Below, in pieces: positions 5,648-13,521 of a DNA stretch of 21,969 nucleotides (position 1 is its first letter; each line of letters starts with the position of its first letter). The notes under the pieces were generated by a model, which ran no database searches, was not told the origin of the DNA, and was given only the letters and a program-made list of their open reading frames with translations. Source of the DNA: CAZBWE01 sp964440735 (GTDB taxonomy: Bacteria > Planctomycetota > Phycisphaerae > Sedimentisphaerales > Anaerobacaceae); NCBI GenBank assembly GCA_964440735.1, contig CAYTTK010000027.1:1-21969 (forward strand), in the 5' to 3' direction. The position numbers and the translations under genes are program-made.

Positions 5648-6789
5648 TAATCGCTTATACAGATGGAGCCAGCAGGGGCAACCCGGGTCCGGCTGCTGCT
5701 GGTTTTATCATGACCGATACCTGCGGAAACCAATTACAGGGGAAAGCTTTTTTCATTGGCCAGACCACGAACAACATAGCTGAATACACGGCTATTTTAA
5801 AGGCCCTCGAAGCAGCCAAACAGCTTGCTGTCGGTCGGCTAACAATTTTCAGCGATAGCGAATTGCTGGTTAGACAACTTAATGGTGACTATAAGGTAAA
5901 AAGCGAGCAAATCAGACCTCTTTTCAGCCAAGCCGTTGACCTGCTCGGTGAATTTGATAGCTGGAAGGTCCAGCACATTGCAAGAGAGAAAAACCAACAA
6001 GCCGACAAACTCGTAAACCGAGCCTTGAATCTTGAACGTGATGTTGTTGTGAAGACAGAGGCCACTTCGACACTTCGACGAAGCTCAGGGCAGGCAGGAC
6101 AGAAGACAGAGCAGGGACGAGGGACGAAAGACCTGCTGCCTCGTCTTGCGACGAGAGACGCAGAGGCAAGCGAGTCACGAACCAAGACGATGCGGCTGGG
6201 TGTGCTAATCAGTGGCGGCGGCAGGACAATGGAGAACATCCTCGAACACATCAAACAAGGAAAACTAAATGCTGAAATCGCTGTAGTAATAAGCTCACGT
6301 TCAACCGTAGCCGGCGTTGAAAAGGCACAAAAAGCCGGATTAAATGTGAAAATCATTCGTGTAAAAGACTATCCAGATATTGATGAATTCAGCAAGCACA
6401 TCGAAGAAGAACTTGTTTCTGCTGATGTTGACCTCGTCGTGCAGGGTGGGTGGCTGTGCCTGTGGAAAATACCACAACGCTACAAAAATCGTGTAATGAA
6501 CATACATCCGGCGCTACTTCCGAGCTTCGGTGGACAAGGTATGTGGGGACATCATGTCCATGAAGCGGTTCTTGCAGCAGGATGCAATGTGAGCGGCTGC
6601 ACAGTTCATTTTTGCACAAATGAATATGATAAAGGGCAAATAATTGTTCAGCGAACTTGCGAAGTCAAAGACGACGATACCCCCGACACACTCGCGGAAA
6701 GAGTATTTGAACAGGAGTGTATCGCATATCCGCAGGCAATAAAGCTGTTTGCTAAAGGTAAGATACGAGGGATGAGCGACGAGAGATAA
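5614..6789 (+). CDS. RNase HI-phosphoribosylglycinamide formyltransferase (PurN) fusion
   Basis: This is an in-frame fusion of 391 aa. Residues 11-140 are RNase HI, which cuts RNA in RNA/DNA hybrids; the four metal-binding acids are present: D17 (YTDGASRGNPG), E57 (NNIAEY), D81 (FSDSELLV) and D131 (KNQQADKLVNRA). Residues 193-391 are a PurN-like formyltransferase of purine synthesis, with the LISGGGRTMENIL loop, N296 and H298 (NIHPALLP) and D339 (VHFC...YDKGQII). The linker at about 147-192 is low-complexity and encoded by repeats. I prefer the ATG at 5614; the frame is also open from GTGs at 5542 and 5593, and no start has a strong ribosome site. An internal start at ATG 6190 could release free PurN. 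The fusion is unusual; a coding joint made by repeat insertion is my inference. Confidence 0.82.
   Translation: MIDEGQDTRCEVIAYTDGASRGNPGPAAAGFIMTDTCGNQLQGKAFFIGQTTNNIAEYTAILKALEAAKQLAVGRLTIFSDSELLVRQLNGDYKVKSEQIRPLFSQAVDLLGEFDSWKVQHIAREKNQQADKLVNRALNLERDVVVKTEATSTLRRSSGQAGQKTEQGRGTKDLLPRLATRDAEASESRTKTMRLGVLISGGGRTMENILEHIKQGKLNAEIAVVISSRSTVAGVEKAQKAGLNVKIIRVKDYPDIDEFSKHIEEELVSADVDLVVQGGWLCLWKIPQRYKNRVMNIHPALLPSFGGQGMWGHHVHEAVLAAGCNVSGCTVHFCTNEYDKGQIIVQRTCEVKDDDTPDTLAERVFEQECIAYPQAIKLFAKGKIRGMSDER
6074..6094. repeat. TTCGAC...GCTCAGG...CAGG dispersed element
   Basis: These 21 bp match 1066-1086 (the C-terminal tail of the first PEP-CTERM gene) at 18 of 21 positions by eye. Here the element encodes part of the RNase HI-PurN linker. 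A direct 8-bp duplication (ACTTCGAC at 6064 and 6072) abuts it. Confidence 0.5.
6105..6181. repeat. heptad repeat tract in the RNase HI-PurN linker
   Basis: Eleven 7-bp words can be laid out from 6105 to 6181, many of the GAGGGAC, GAAAGAC or AGAGACG type. The middle includes a perfect hairpin CTCGTC/GACGAG (6140-6155, loop TTGC), as if one unit were inverted. The tract ends nine bases before the PurN methionine at 6190. Confidence 0.65.
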
Positions 6790-6795
6790 GAGACG
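6761..6795. repeat. heptad repeat tract across a stop codon and ribosome-binding region
   Basis: Five 7-bp words (AGATACG through AGAGACG) are contiguous. They encode the last nine residues of the RNase HI-PurN protein, contain its TAA stop (6787-6789) and supply the purine-rich sequence just before the ATG at 6798. Confidence 0.75.
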
Positions 6796-6797
6796 AA

Positions 6798-7301
6798 ATG
6801 AACAGACGGCAGAAGGCGATATTAATAGAGATTACAACTATAATAGTCATTACGATTATTGCTATCATCGTAATGCTCAACCTGAGATACTATATTAATC
6901 GTCGAGAAGCAGAGATGGCAATGACGATACTCGGTAACAGGATTAAACAATACCGAGTTGAGAACGGCTTAGTGCCTCCTCAATACTGGGTCGATGGACA
7001 GAGAGAAAATCTGCCGGGTGAGGTTCGGCTGGGTGAATTTCATTATAGAGCCAGGTGGATAGACCTTGAATCAGCCCCGGATGAGATTTTAGCTTACACC
7101 GAGCAAAAATCCCGGTCGTTATTCTTTAAGGAGGGATTTTTTGTGCTAAGATTGAAAGAGGTGCTACCCCCTTATCAAGAAACGAGCGACGAGGGACAAG
7201 AGACGAGAGACGTCCACATAGAATGGATGGAGACGCAGGAGTTTAAGGCCACCCTGGCCCAACAGCAAAGCCCAATGGAAATTGAAAGCCAGCTCAAGTA
7301 A
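6798..7301 (+). CDS. single-pass membrane protein with pseudopilin-like N-terminus
   Basis: This is a 167-aa protein of unknown function. Residues 1-6 are basic and residues 7-30 form one strongly hydrophobic membrane segment. A helix with the sequence AEMAMTILGNRIKQYRVENGLVPPQYW follows, which looks like the helix-to-globular transition of type II pseudopilins, though the usual prepilin cleavage motif (G before FTLIE) is not evident. The rest is a soluble alpha/beta domain outside the membrane. Residues about 128-138 (ETSDEGQETRD) are encoded by a heptad repeat tract. It starts 8 bp after the RNase HI-PurN stop, and its ribosome-binding region is provided by that repeat, so it is probably co-transcribed. 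Confidence 0.65.
   Translation: MNRRQKAILIEITTIIVITIIAIIVMLNLRYYINRREAEMAMTILGNRIKQYRVENGLVPPQYWVDGQRENLPGEVRLGEFHYRARWIDLESAPDEILAYTEQKSRSLFFKEGFFVLRLKEVLPPYQETSDEGQETRDVHIEWMETQEFKATLAQQQSPMEIESQLK
7178..7212. repeat. heptad repeat tract inside the membrane-protein gene
   Basis: Five contiguous 7-bp words (AGAAACG, AGCGACG, AGGGACA, then AGAGACG twice) match the tract at 6761-6795 unit by unit in type. It is read through in frame and adds a charged insert of about 12 residues. Confidence 0.75.
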
Positions 7302-7409
7302 TCGAAAAAGTGTGTTTATAAGATTAAGTCTTAACTATCCCGGCTAATACACCTTTATAGACCGCTGTTGTCAGAAGGGTTTTGATTATGTGGCGCCGAC
7401 CTTACTGCC

Positions 7410-9923
7410 TTAGCTTTCGTTGAGAGACGCAGAAGCAGGCTGTTGTGATTTGCTTTCCGGCTCTTTTGCCTTAACGCCTTCGAACTTCAGGTGTTCTTCA
7501 TCCTGCACTTCGATTTGAATGATGTTTTTGCCTTTGAATTTTCCAGACAGCACCGCTTCCGAGAGCGGATCTTCAATATAATGCTCAATGGCCCTTCTCA
7601 AAGGCCTGGCGCCGAATTCAGGATTATAACCTTTGTCGATTAGGAACTCTTTGGCCTGTTCGGCAAGCTGCAGCTTCAGGCCATGCTCCATCAGCCGCTT
7701 GAATACCTTTGCCAGCTCGTAATCGACTATGGTTTGTAAGTCTTCTTTTGTTAACGCCTTAAAGACTATTGTGTCATCGATACGGTTGAGGAACTCAGGC
7801 CTGAAGTGACGCTCGACCTCCTTTTGCAGAGTATCTTTCATCTTTTCATAATTCGAATCAGGGCTCTTTTTTCCGAACCCGAAGCCAGCCTGGTTCTTAA
7901 TCAGTTCAGCTCCAATGTTACTGGTCATAATAAGGATGACGTTTTTAAAGTCAACGCTTCGGCCAAAGCTGTCGGTCAGCCGACCCTCATCCATTATCTG
8001 CAACAAGATATTGTAAACGTCCGGATGCGCTTTTTCTATTTCGTCCAGAAGCAGCACGGCGTAAGGCCGACGTCTTATCCTCTCGGTCAACTGTCCTCCC
8101 TCTTCATAGCCCACATACCCCGGAGGAGCACCTACGAGCCGGCTGACATTGTGTTTCTCCATAAATTCGCTCATATCCAGCCGAATAAGAGAATTCCTAT
8201 CGCTGAACATAAACTCTGCCAGGGCTTGTGCAAGGAGTGTCTTTCCGACACCGCTGGGACCCAGGAGTATAAAGCAACCCATCGGACGATTTGGGTCCTT
8301 CATTCCGCTTCTGCTGCGTCTTACCGCTTTAGCCACAGCGCTAATAGCTTCATCTTGTGAGACAACCGTTTTATGCAACTCGGCTTCGAGCTCCAGAAGC
8401 CGCTGGGTTTCCTTCTTCTCCAGTTTAGTCAGCGGAACACCAGTCATATTACTGACAACTTCCGCGATAATCTCGGCATCCACTGTACCGGTAGCTTCTT
8501 TATTCTCCTCATACCATTTTTTATGCAGTTGTGTCTTTTCATCGAGGAGTTGTTGTGCCTCGTCCCTCAACGCAGCTGCCCGCTCATAATCGGCACTTCT
8601 GACCGCTTCATCTTTTTCCCTTTGCATTTTTTCGATTTTGCCTTCAATCTCGGTCAAATCCGGCGGAGGAGTCATATTCTTAAGCCGAACCCGCGCACCA
8701 GATTCATCGACAACGTCTATTGCCTTATCAGGCAGACACCGCCCGGTTACATATCTGGTCGATAACTCCACTGCCTGGAAAAGAGCTTCGTCAGTGAAGC
8801 GGACCCTGTGGTGCGCTTCATAGCGGTCCTGAAGCCCTCTGAGGATATCCAGAGTTTCATCTTTTGAAGGCGGGTCAATGATTATTGTCTGAAAACGCCT
8901 TTCGAGAGCGCCATCTTTCTCGATATGCTTTCTATATTCGTCGAGGGTGGTAGCGCCGATACACTGCACTTCTCCGCGTGCGAGAGCTGGCTTGAGTACG
9001 TTTGAGGCATCAATGGCACCCTCGGCTCCACCGGCACCAACCAGAGTATGCAGCTCATCAATGAATAAGACAACGTTCTTTGCCCTTTGAACCTCGTTAA
9101 TGACTGCTTTTATTCGCTCTTCAAACTGCCCGCGATATTTTGTACCTGCCACCATCATCGCCAAGTCAAGCACCACGATGCGCTTATCCTTGAGTAGTTC
9201 AGGCACTTGCTTGTTGACTATCTGCTGGCTCAATCCCTCGACGATAGCGGTCTTGCCAACTCCTGCTTCGCCCAAGAGGACGGGATTGTTTTTAGTGCGC
9301 CTGCAGAGTATCTGGATGAGCCGTTCAATCTCTCGCTTTCTGCCAATTACCGGGTCAAGTTCGCCATTAGTCGCAAGTTGAGTGAGGTCTCTGCCAAAGC
9401 TATCCAGTGCTGGGGTTTTACTTTTCGGCCTACGGCCTATCGCCGGCCCCATCTGTACTCCAAGGCCGGTAGGTCCATCGTCCACTCCGGCTCCCAACAG
9501 ATTCAAAACCTCCTGCCGCACATCTTCGAGCTTCAGACCACAATTCATAAGAACCTGAGCTGCTATCCCCTCACTCTCCCGCAGCAAACCCAAGAGGATA
9601 TGTTCGGTGCCCACATAGTTGTGGTTGAGCGACCTGGCTTCCTCGATAGCGTATTCGATAACCTTTTTGGCTCTCGGCGTCTGGGGCAGCTTGCCCATGG
9701 TCACCATATCCGGGCCGCTCTTAACCAGTTTCTCTACCTCGAGCCGGACCTTCTTTATGTCAACATCCAGGTTCTTCAGGACCGTAGCACCAACGCCACT
9801 ACCCTCCTTTAGTAATCCCAAAAGGATATGTTCCGTCCCGATGTATTCGTGATTGAAACGCTGCGCCTCCTGGTTGGCCAGCGCCATAACCTTACGTGCA
9901 CGGTCTGTAAAACGCTCAAACAT
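7410..9923 (-). CDS. clpC: ATP-dependent Clp protease ATPase subunit ClpC
   Basis: This full-length 837-aa AAA+ unfoldase feeds substrates to the ClpP protease in the cytoplasm. The order is classical: two N-terminal Clp repeats (about 1-70 and 80-145, each with a YIGTEHILLGLL or YVGTEHILLGLL motif), AAA-1 with Walker A GEAGVGKT (218-225) and Walker B VVLFIDE (284-290), a middle UVR-like coiled coil (about 425-465), AAA-2 with Walker A GPSGVGKT (555-562) and Walker B VLLLDE (623-628), and sensor-2 GARPLRR (771-777). A Gly/Phe-rich loop AGFGFG near 680 sits where the ClpP-contact tripeptide lies in relatives. GAGG precedes the ATG by about 8 nt. No ctsR, mcsA or mcsB lies beside it, so it seems monocistronic. 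Confidence 0.97.
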   Translation of the reverse strand: MFERFTDRARKVMALANQEAQRFNHEYIGTEHILLGLLKEGSGVGATVLKNLDVDIKKVRLEVEKLVKSGPDMVTMGKLPQTPRAKKVIEYAIEEARSLNHNYVGTEHILLGLLRESEGIAAQVLMNCGLKLEDVRQEVLNLLGAGVDDGPTGLGVQMGPAIGRRPKSKTPALDSFGRDLTQLATNGELDPVIGRKREIERLIQILCRRTKNNPVLLGEAGVGKTAIVEGLSQQIVNKQVPELLKDKRIVVLDLAMMVAGTKYRGQFEERIKAVINEVQRAKNVVLFIDELHTLVGAGGAEGAIDASNVLKPALARGEVQCIGATTLDEYRKHIEKDGALERRFQTIIIDPPSKDETLDILRGLQDRYEAHHRVRFTDEALFQAVELSTRYVTGRCLPDKAIDVVDESGARVRLKNMTPPPDLTEIEGKIEKMQREKDEAVRSADYERAAALRDEAQQLLDEKTQLHKKWYEENKEATGTVDAEIIAEVVSNMTGVPLTKLEKKETQRLLELEAELHKTVVSQDEAISAVAKAVRRSRSGMKDPNRPMGCFILLGPSGVGKTLLAQALAEFMFSDRNSLIRLDMSEFMEKHNVSRLVGAPPGYVGYEEGGQLTERIRRRPYAVLLLDEIEKAHPDVYNILLQIMDEGRLTDSFGRSVDFKNVILIMTSNIGAELIKNQAGFGFGKKSPDSNYEKMKDTLQKEVERHFRPEFLNRIDDTIVFKALTKEDLQTIVDYELAKVFKRLMEHGLKLQLAEQAKEFLIDKGYNPEFGARPLRRAIEHYIEDPLSEAVLSGKFKGKNIIQIEVQDEEHLKFEGVKAKEPESKSQQPASASLNES

Positions 9924-9938
9924 CTTTTAACCTCAAAA

Positions 9939-9953
9939 CTTTCTTCAAGAAAG
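9939..9953. promoter_or_regulatory. palindrome in the clpC leader
   Basis: CTTTCTT and AAGAAAG flank a single C, giving a perfect 7+7 bp palindrome 15 nt upstream of the clpC start. It could be an operator, or a coincidence of A/T-rich sequence. I see no CIRCE element and no CtsR-type box. Confidence 0.3.
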
Positions 9954-10021
9954 AATTAATTTTTTCTTAGGTCATCCCAGCGCAAATATAAACGGTATAC
10001 AAGCGATGATTATCAAGTTGT

Positions 10022-10049
10022 ATTATACCACATTCAGCCCGCCTGTCAA
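10022..10049 (-). promoter_or_regulatory. clpC promoter, perfect sigma-70 consensus
   Basis: On the minus strand TTGACA (10049-10044) and TATAAT (10027-10022) are exact consensus boxes, spaced 16 bp. The start is expected near 10015, giving a leader of about 90 nt. The rest of the gene-free stretch 9924-10411 is AT-rich with nothing else I can name. Confidence 0.75.
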
Positions 10050-10411
10050 GCAGAGGAACGCACGAATCCTTTTTTAAGAGCCGAAATGCCTGTTTCCTAC
10101 TTTTATATATGCCCTATGTTGGACTGAGGTTCATTTTTCCCGGACTAACATTTTCACATAAGTATATTTTTATCGACAAAAAGCGTTGCTAACTTTCTAT
10201 ATATCCTACCCTTTGGAAGCAGAAAAGTCCTTAGTCTTTACCTTTACATTAGATAGTATCATTAGCTGTATTTTAACTATATATCTAACTGGACCTTTGA
10301 AAAAGCACATTTTTATTATAACTTAAGAGATGTTTTCAATAAAAAGTGAATTTGAGCTTAATAGTTGAGTGATTGTGTTTTTAAGACCTTTTATATTTTA
10401 TGTTTTTGGCC

Positions 10412-10672
10412 TTAGTCGGTTTGTTCCTCAAGCAGTTTTCTGAGGTATGCGTTTTCTCGTCGTGTAGCTTCGAGGTCAAAAACTTGATATTTAATGCAGA
10501 CCCGCAGATAATCCAGCGATTCCTGCAGATTATGGATGCTTTTCTCCAATTTTTGGTGGTTGACTTGCGCTTGTTTAGCAAGCTCAGCCAGCTTGCTATG
10601 TTGTGGGTTGGAAACCTCTCCAAATTCCTTGACCAGTTCGTTAAGCTTGTCTTCCAGGCTTGTCTCGTCCAT
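10412..10672 (-). CDS. 86-aa coiled-coil protein
   Basis: This is a small, charged, soluble protein that is almost entirely helical. Hydrophobic residues fall in heptad register from about residue 5 to the end (LEDKLNELVKEFG, LAELAKQAQ, then LQESLDYLRVCIKYQVFDLEATRRENAYLRKLLEE), so a dimeric coiled coil is likely. GGAGGAG lies about 10 nt upstream of the ATG and supports this frame over the overlapping minus-strand frame ending at 10381. I do not recognise a named family; similar short coiled-coil proteins are common in planctomycetes as conserved hypotheticals (from memory). It stands alone between clpC and the GntR/ABC operon. Confidence 0.65.
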   Translation of the reverse strand: MDETSLEDKLNELVKEFGEVSNPQHSKLAELAKQAQVNHQKLEKSIHNLQESLDYLRVCIKYQVFDLEATRRENAYLRKLLEEQTD

Positions 10673-10710
10673 TACAACATTCTCCTCCTCAATGTTTTGT
10701 TTTCAATCAC

Positions 10711-10732
10711 CCTCGATAGAGTAACTTCGAGG
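10711..10732. promoter_or_regulatory. inverted repeat upstream of the coiled-coil gene
   Basis: CCTCGA (10711-10716) and TCGAGG (10727-10732) are perfect 6-bp arms with a 10-nt spacer, about 40 nt before the ATG at 10672. It could be an operator or a leader hairpin. Positions 10733-11157 hold no gene; I see only AT-rich sequence and a weak AAAAG/CTTTT stem near 11045. Confidence 0.35.
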
Positions 10733-11157
10733 CCGAATACGTAATTATGGGGCAAAAATCATACCTAAACGTGCACAAAAAATTTTTTTACCTAATTTTA
10801 CATTTGCCTGTAATAAACGAATAACCAGACAAGCCTTTTGTGTTGGCCATAGGTTTTATTTCTGCTTTCCAAATAACAAGCCCTATATTGGTTAAAACCT
10901 TGTGTTGTATAAAATCAACATTACAGTTTTATGCACTTTTTCCACCCTATACATAAGAATTTTATGAAAAGATAGTTACGATATGCGTTGATTTCTGTAA
11001 ACATTATTATTGATTTTTGGGGAGTTGGTGCTGTCATATTTCAAAAAGGGCCTCTTTTGTAGTCTTACGGTTGAAATGGTGCGATATGAAGGCAGCGGAG
11101 ACTGGCATCGCATAAATTATCCGCTCAAAATCTTTAAAAAGTTTATTGGTAGGTCGG

Positions 11158-12810
11158 TTAATTATTGAATATCAGGTCGAGTTTTCCTGGCTGTGGTGCG
11201 GGTAATTTGCTGCCGCAGCGGGCACAATTGCTCTTTAGAAGTCCCCTGCGTTTGCCGCAAGAAGGGCATTTGATAACTGTGGTGTGGTTCAATGCCCAAT
11301 AAGTCAGCAATCCAGCCAGATTGAATGCTCCTACAAATATGAGCCAGAAGATAAGTTTTGCCCACGAGGTTCGCCTTGGCCAGCCGTGCAATAATACAAA
11401 ACCCATCATCGCAGCACTTATTAACCAGTTTAGCATACTGCTACTCGGGTGAAGATATTCTATGACTCCTAAAAACTCCCGCATTGGTTCTGTACTGTAA
11501 TGTTTTATTTCCCATAATTTAGGACCCCAGAAGTGCCAGACAAAATCATATAAAGGCGGCGAAAAATTACTGACATGACCTGTAGTTATGTGCCTAACTC
11601 TAACCATTGGATATTCGGTTGGGATAGCAAATTGGTTGGGCACAGTCCAATCGTAGTGGTTAAGCAGTATAAGATTACCATCTTCAGCCACCTTGTAAAG
11701 CTCGACTGCCTCTTTTGTTGTTTTGCCTCTCAGATTGTCCCGCCATTGCTTCAAAAGTTTCGGCGATTTATAATAATCTTCAGGTGGAGTTCGTTCTGAT
11801 ATATAGCGTTTGAGAAAAACGGACTGCTTTGTAGCTGTAAAGCTGATAAAACGGTTATCCCAGTCATCGGGAGTGTTGATTGTGAGTTTTTGGTCGGGTT
11901 TTCGCATTATTAAATGGTGCTTTCTGTCCTCGGTCTGATAGTAAATTGTCGGCCTGTGCATTTCGGCGGTGGTATCTTCCATTGTGTCGGGCTTTAGGTC
12001 TCGCCAGGCAAGAAGTGCTATTCTTTCGATATCTGCCAGGGAATTTACAAGAATAAGCTCTACACTTTGATTTTCAAAATTGATTTGATAGATGCATCTT
12101 TTTGTTTGCCAGAGCATTGTTGGGCTGGATGAGTCCTTCGGGCACCAGGCAGTAAAGAGTTTGAACTTGCCGAGCGGCTCGGCACCAGTCTTTGAGTTTG
12201 TGAAACCAGCTGCGCTTATGTAACCAATTTTTTCGCCAGCAGTGTTATATCCGACAAAATGCTCTTTGGCTGGCTTATATCGCCAGACTTGCATAACCTC
12301 CTTTTCTGAATTGAAAACCGGTGTTTCGAGGGCTTGAGAAAACTCAGGCGTAATCATCAGTGTTTCCTTCAAACGTCTTTCGTCGATAGCATCCCTATGG
12401 GGCGAAGGCGGCTCAGCCCAGGACAGATATTTGTAGGGCCTATCCTTGATTGGACCATCCCAGAGCAGATTGTCATTGGCATCGTAAATCTCCACTTTTT
12501 CCTGAGCGTTCATTTCCCTTTGCCAATCGCCGCTGTCGTATATGTAGCGCTTACGTCCAGGTTTGTAAACAAGGTGAATTGTGCCATCCGGCAGAAACTC
12601 TTTTGCTGAATTTCTTATGCGGTCTGTTCGTTTCTTTTGCTCGCTTAGTTCTTTTTTAGGTTCAGCTGGTGTTTCCATCTTGATGTGCTCTTTGTGTGCA
12701 AATATGATCGCTGCTTCTATTATGATGACTTGCAGAATGTGGACTCCAATCAGTATTATAAGAACAGTCATAAAGATTTTAACCGGTGCTGATATGTATT
12801 TTAGCTTCAT
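11158..12810 (-). CDS. large membrane protein with C-terminal zinc ribbon, ABC operon partner
   Basis: This is a 550-aa protein of unknown function. A first membrane segment spans about 12-38 and a long extracytoplasmic-looking domain (about 40-445) with alternating strands and many Trp, Tyr and Pro residues follows. Two more membrane segments lie at about 458-476 and 482-508, and the C-terminus is a cytoplasmic-type zinc ribbon with Cys515, Cys518, Cys529 and Cys532 (CPSC...CARC). The central part repeatedly reads like sensor/beta-propeller-type sequence (LLWDGPIKDRPYKYLSW, LILLNHYDW), but I cannot assign a family. It is the last gene of the GntR-ABC operon, 14 bp after the permease, so it probably works with that transporter, perhaps as a sensor or accessory subunit. 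That role is inference. Confidence 0.75.
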   Translation of the reverse strand: MKLKYISAPVKIFMTVLIILIGVHILQVIIIEAAIIFAHKEHIKMETPAEPKKELSEQKKRTDRIRNSAKEFLPDGTIHLVYKPGRKRYIYDSGDWQREMNAQEKVEIYDANDNLLWDGPIKDRPYKYLSWAEPPSPHRDAIDERRLKETLMITPEFSQALETPVFNSEKEVMQVWRYKPAKEHFVGYNTAGEKIGYISAAGFTNSKTGAEPLGKFKLFTAWCPKDSSSPTMLWQTKRCIYQINFENQSVELILVNSLADIERIALLAWRDLKPDTMEDTTAEMHRPTIYYQTEDRKHHLIMRKPDQKLTINTPDDWDNRFISFTATKQSVFLKRYISERTPPEDYYKSPKLLKQWRDNLRGKTTKEAVELYKVAEDGNLILLNHYDWTVPNQFAIPTEYPMVRVRHITTGHVSNFSPPLYDFVWHFWGPKLWEIKHYSTEPMREFLGVIEYLHPSSSMLNWLISAAMMGFVLLHGWPRRTSWAKLIFWLIFVGAFNLAGLLTYWALNHTTVIKCPSCGKRRGLLKSNCARCGSKLPAPQPGKLDLIFNN

Positions 12811-12824
12811 AATATATTTCCCAC

Positions 12825-13520
12825 TTAAAATTCTCTTTTTAAGAATGTGTCAATAATCTGCAATATCAGAATGGCGGCGCTAGCAATTATCATTGCAAAG
12901 GCCATGATAAGGTTCCATTGCAGAACCACTGTAAATACAGCAATAGTTACAAATGCCAGGGCGAAAATCTTTGTTGTATACCATCGTGCGGTGCTAAGGC
13001 CTACAAGAGCTGTCCCCAGATAAACGACAAGACCAAGCAGGATAAAGAGCCAGCCCTCGATGAATGTTCTGAGTGCTGGCGGGGGAGTAAATAAACCCGG
13101 CCGAGATGCATACCAGAAAAATGCAGTCCAGATTAAACCTTGGGAGATGATAAATCCAAGAACTGCTGCCGTGAATTTTGCTGCAATTATAGTTATTCTG
13201 CCTACCGAGCGATGAATCAAAAAAGGCCAGGTGCCTGTGAAGTAAGGAAGCCAGAACTGGCGGACACCCAGTGCCAGGCCGAGTCCAATGGTCGTTAAGA
13301 ATAATACCGGGCCTGTTATATGTAGTGGTGGATGGTGAGTGAGCCAATAAGCGTTATCCGTAGAACCTGGTGGAAAATCTAAGCGAGACCAGTCAAATAT
13401 TTTATAGACAACCACCTGGCGAAGTGAAAACCCTCCTATGGTTAAAAGCGCAATTGCTGCGAGCAATATCCAGGGCAGACCTTCACGAAGCTCTTTGCGT
13501 AAAAGTGCTAAGAATCTCAT
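12825..13520 (-). CDS. ABC-2 type transporter permease
   Basis: This 231-aa integral membrane protein has six predicted membrane helices (about 17-34, 68-90, 108-135, 152-172, 182-202 and 204-226). The start MRFLALLRKELREGLPWILLA (a basic amphipathic helix with KE before the first helix) is characteristic of ABC-2 export permeases. It follows the ATPase gene by one base: the ATPase stop occupies 13522-13524 and this ATG ends at 13520. Its ribosome-binding site (GGGAGGA) therefore lies inside the end of the ATPase gene, so the two are probably translationally coupled and form one transporter. The substrate is unknown. Relatives in YtrA-type operons respond to cell-envelope stress. Confidence 0.85.
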   Translation of the reverse strand: MRFLALLRKELREGLPWILLAAIALLTIGGFSLRQVVVYKIFDWSRLDFPPGSTDNAYWLTHHPPLHITGPVLFLTTIGLGLALGVRQFWLPYFTGTWPFLIHRSVGRITIIAAKFTAAVLGFIISQGLIWTAFFWYASRPGLFTPPPALRTFIEGWLFILLGLVVYLGTALVGLSTARWYTTKIFALAFVTIAVFTVVLQWNLIMAFAMIIASAAILILQIIDTFLKREF

Positions 13521-13521
13521 T

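Noticed and set aside
7806..9852. Several long plus-strand frames (up to 201 aa) opposite clpC.
   Set aside because: They are complements of highly conserved AAA+ sequence; none has a ribosome-binding site or known domain.
10400..10744. A 114-aa plus-strand frame opposite the 86-aa coiled-coil gene.
   Set aside because: The minus-strand frame has a strong GGAGGAG site and regular coiled-coil heptads; the plus-strand one is its shadow.
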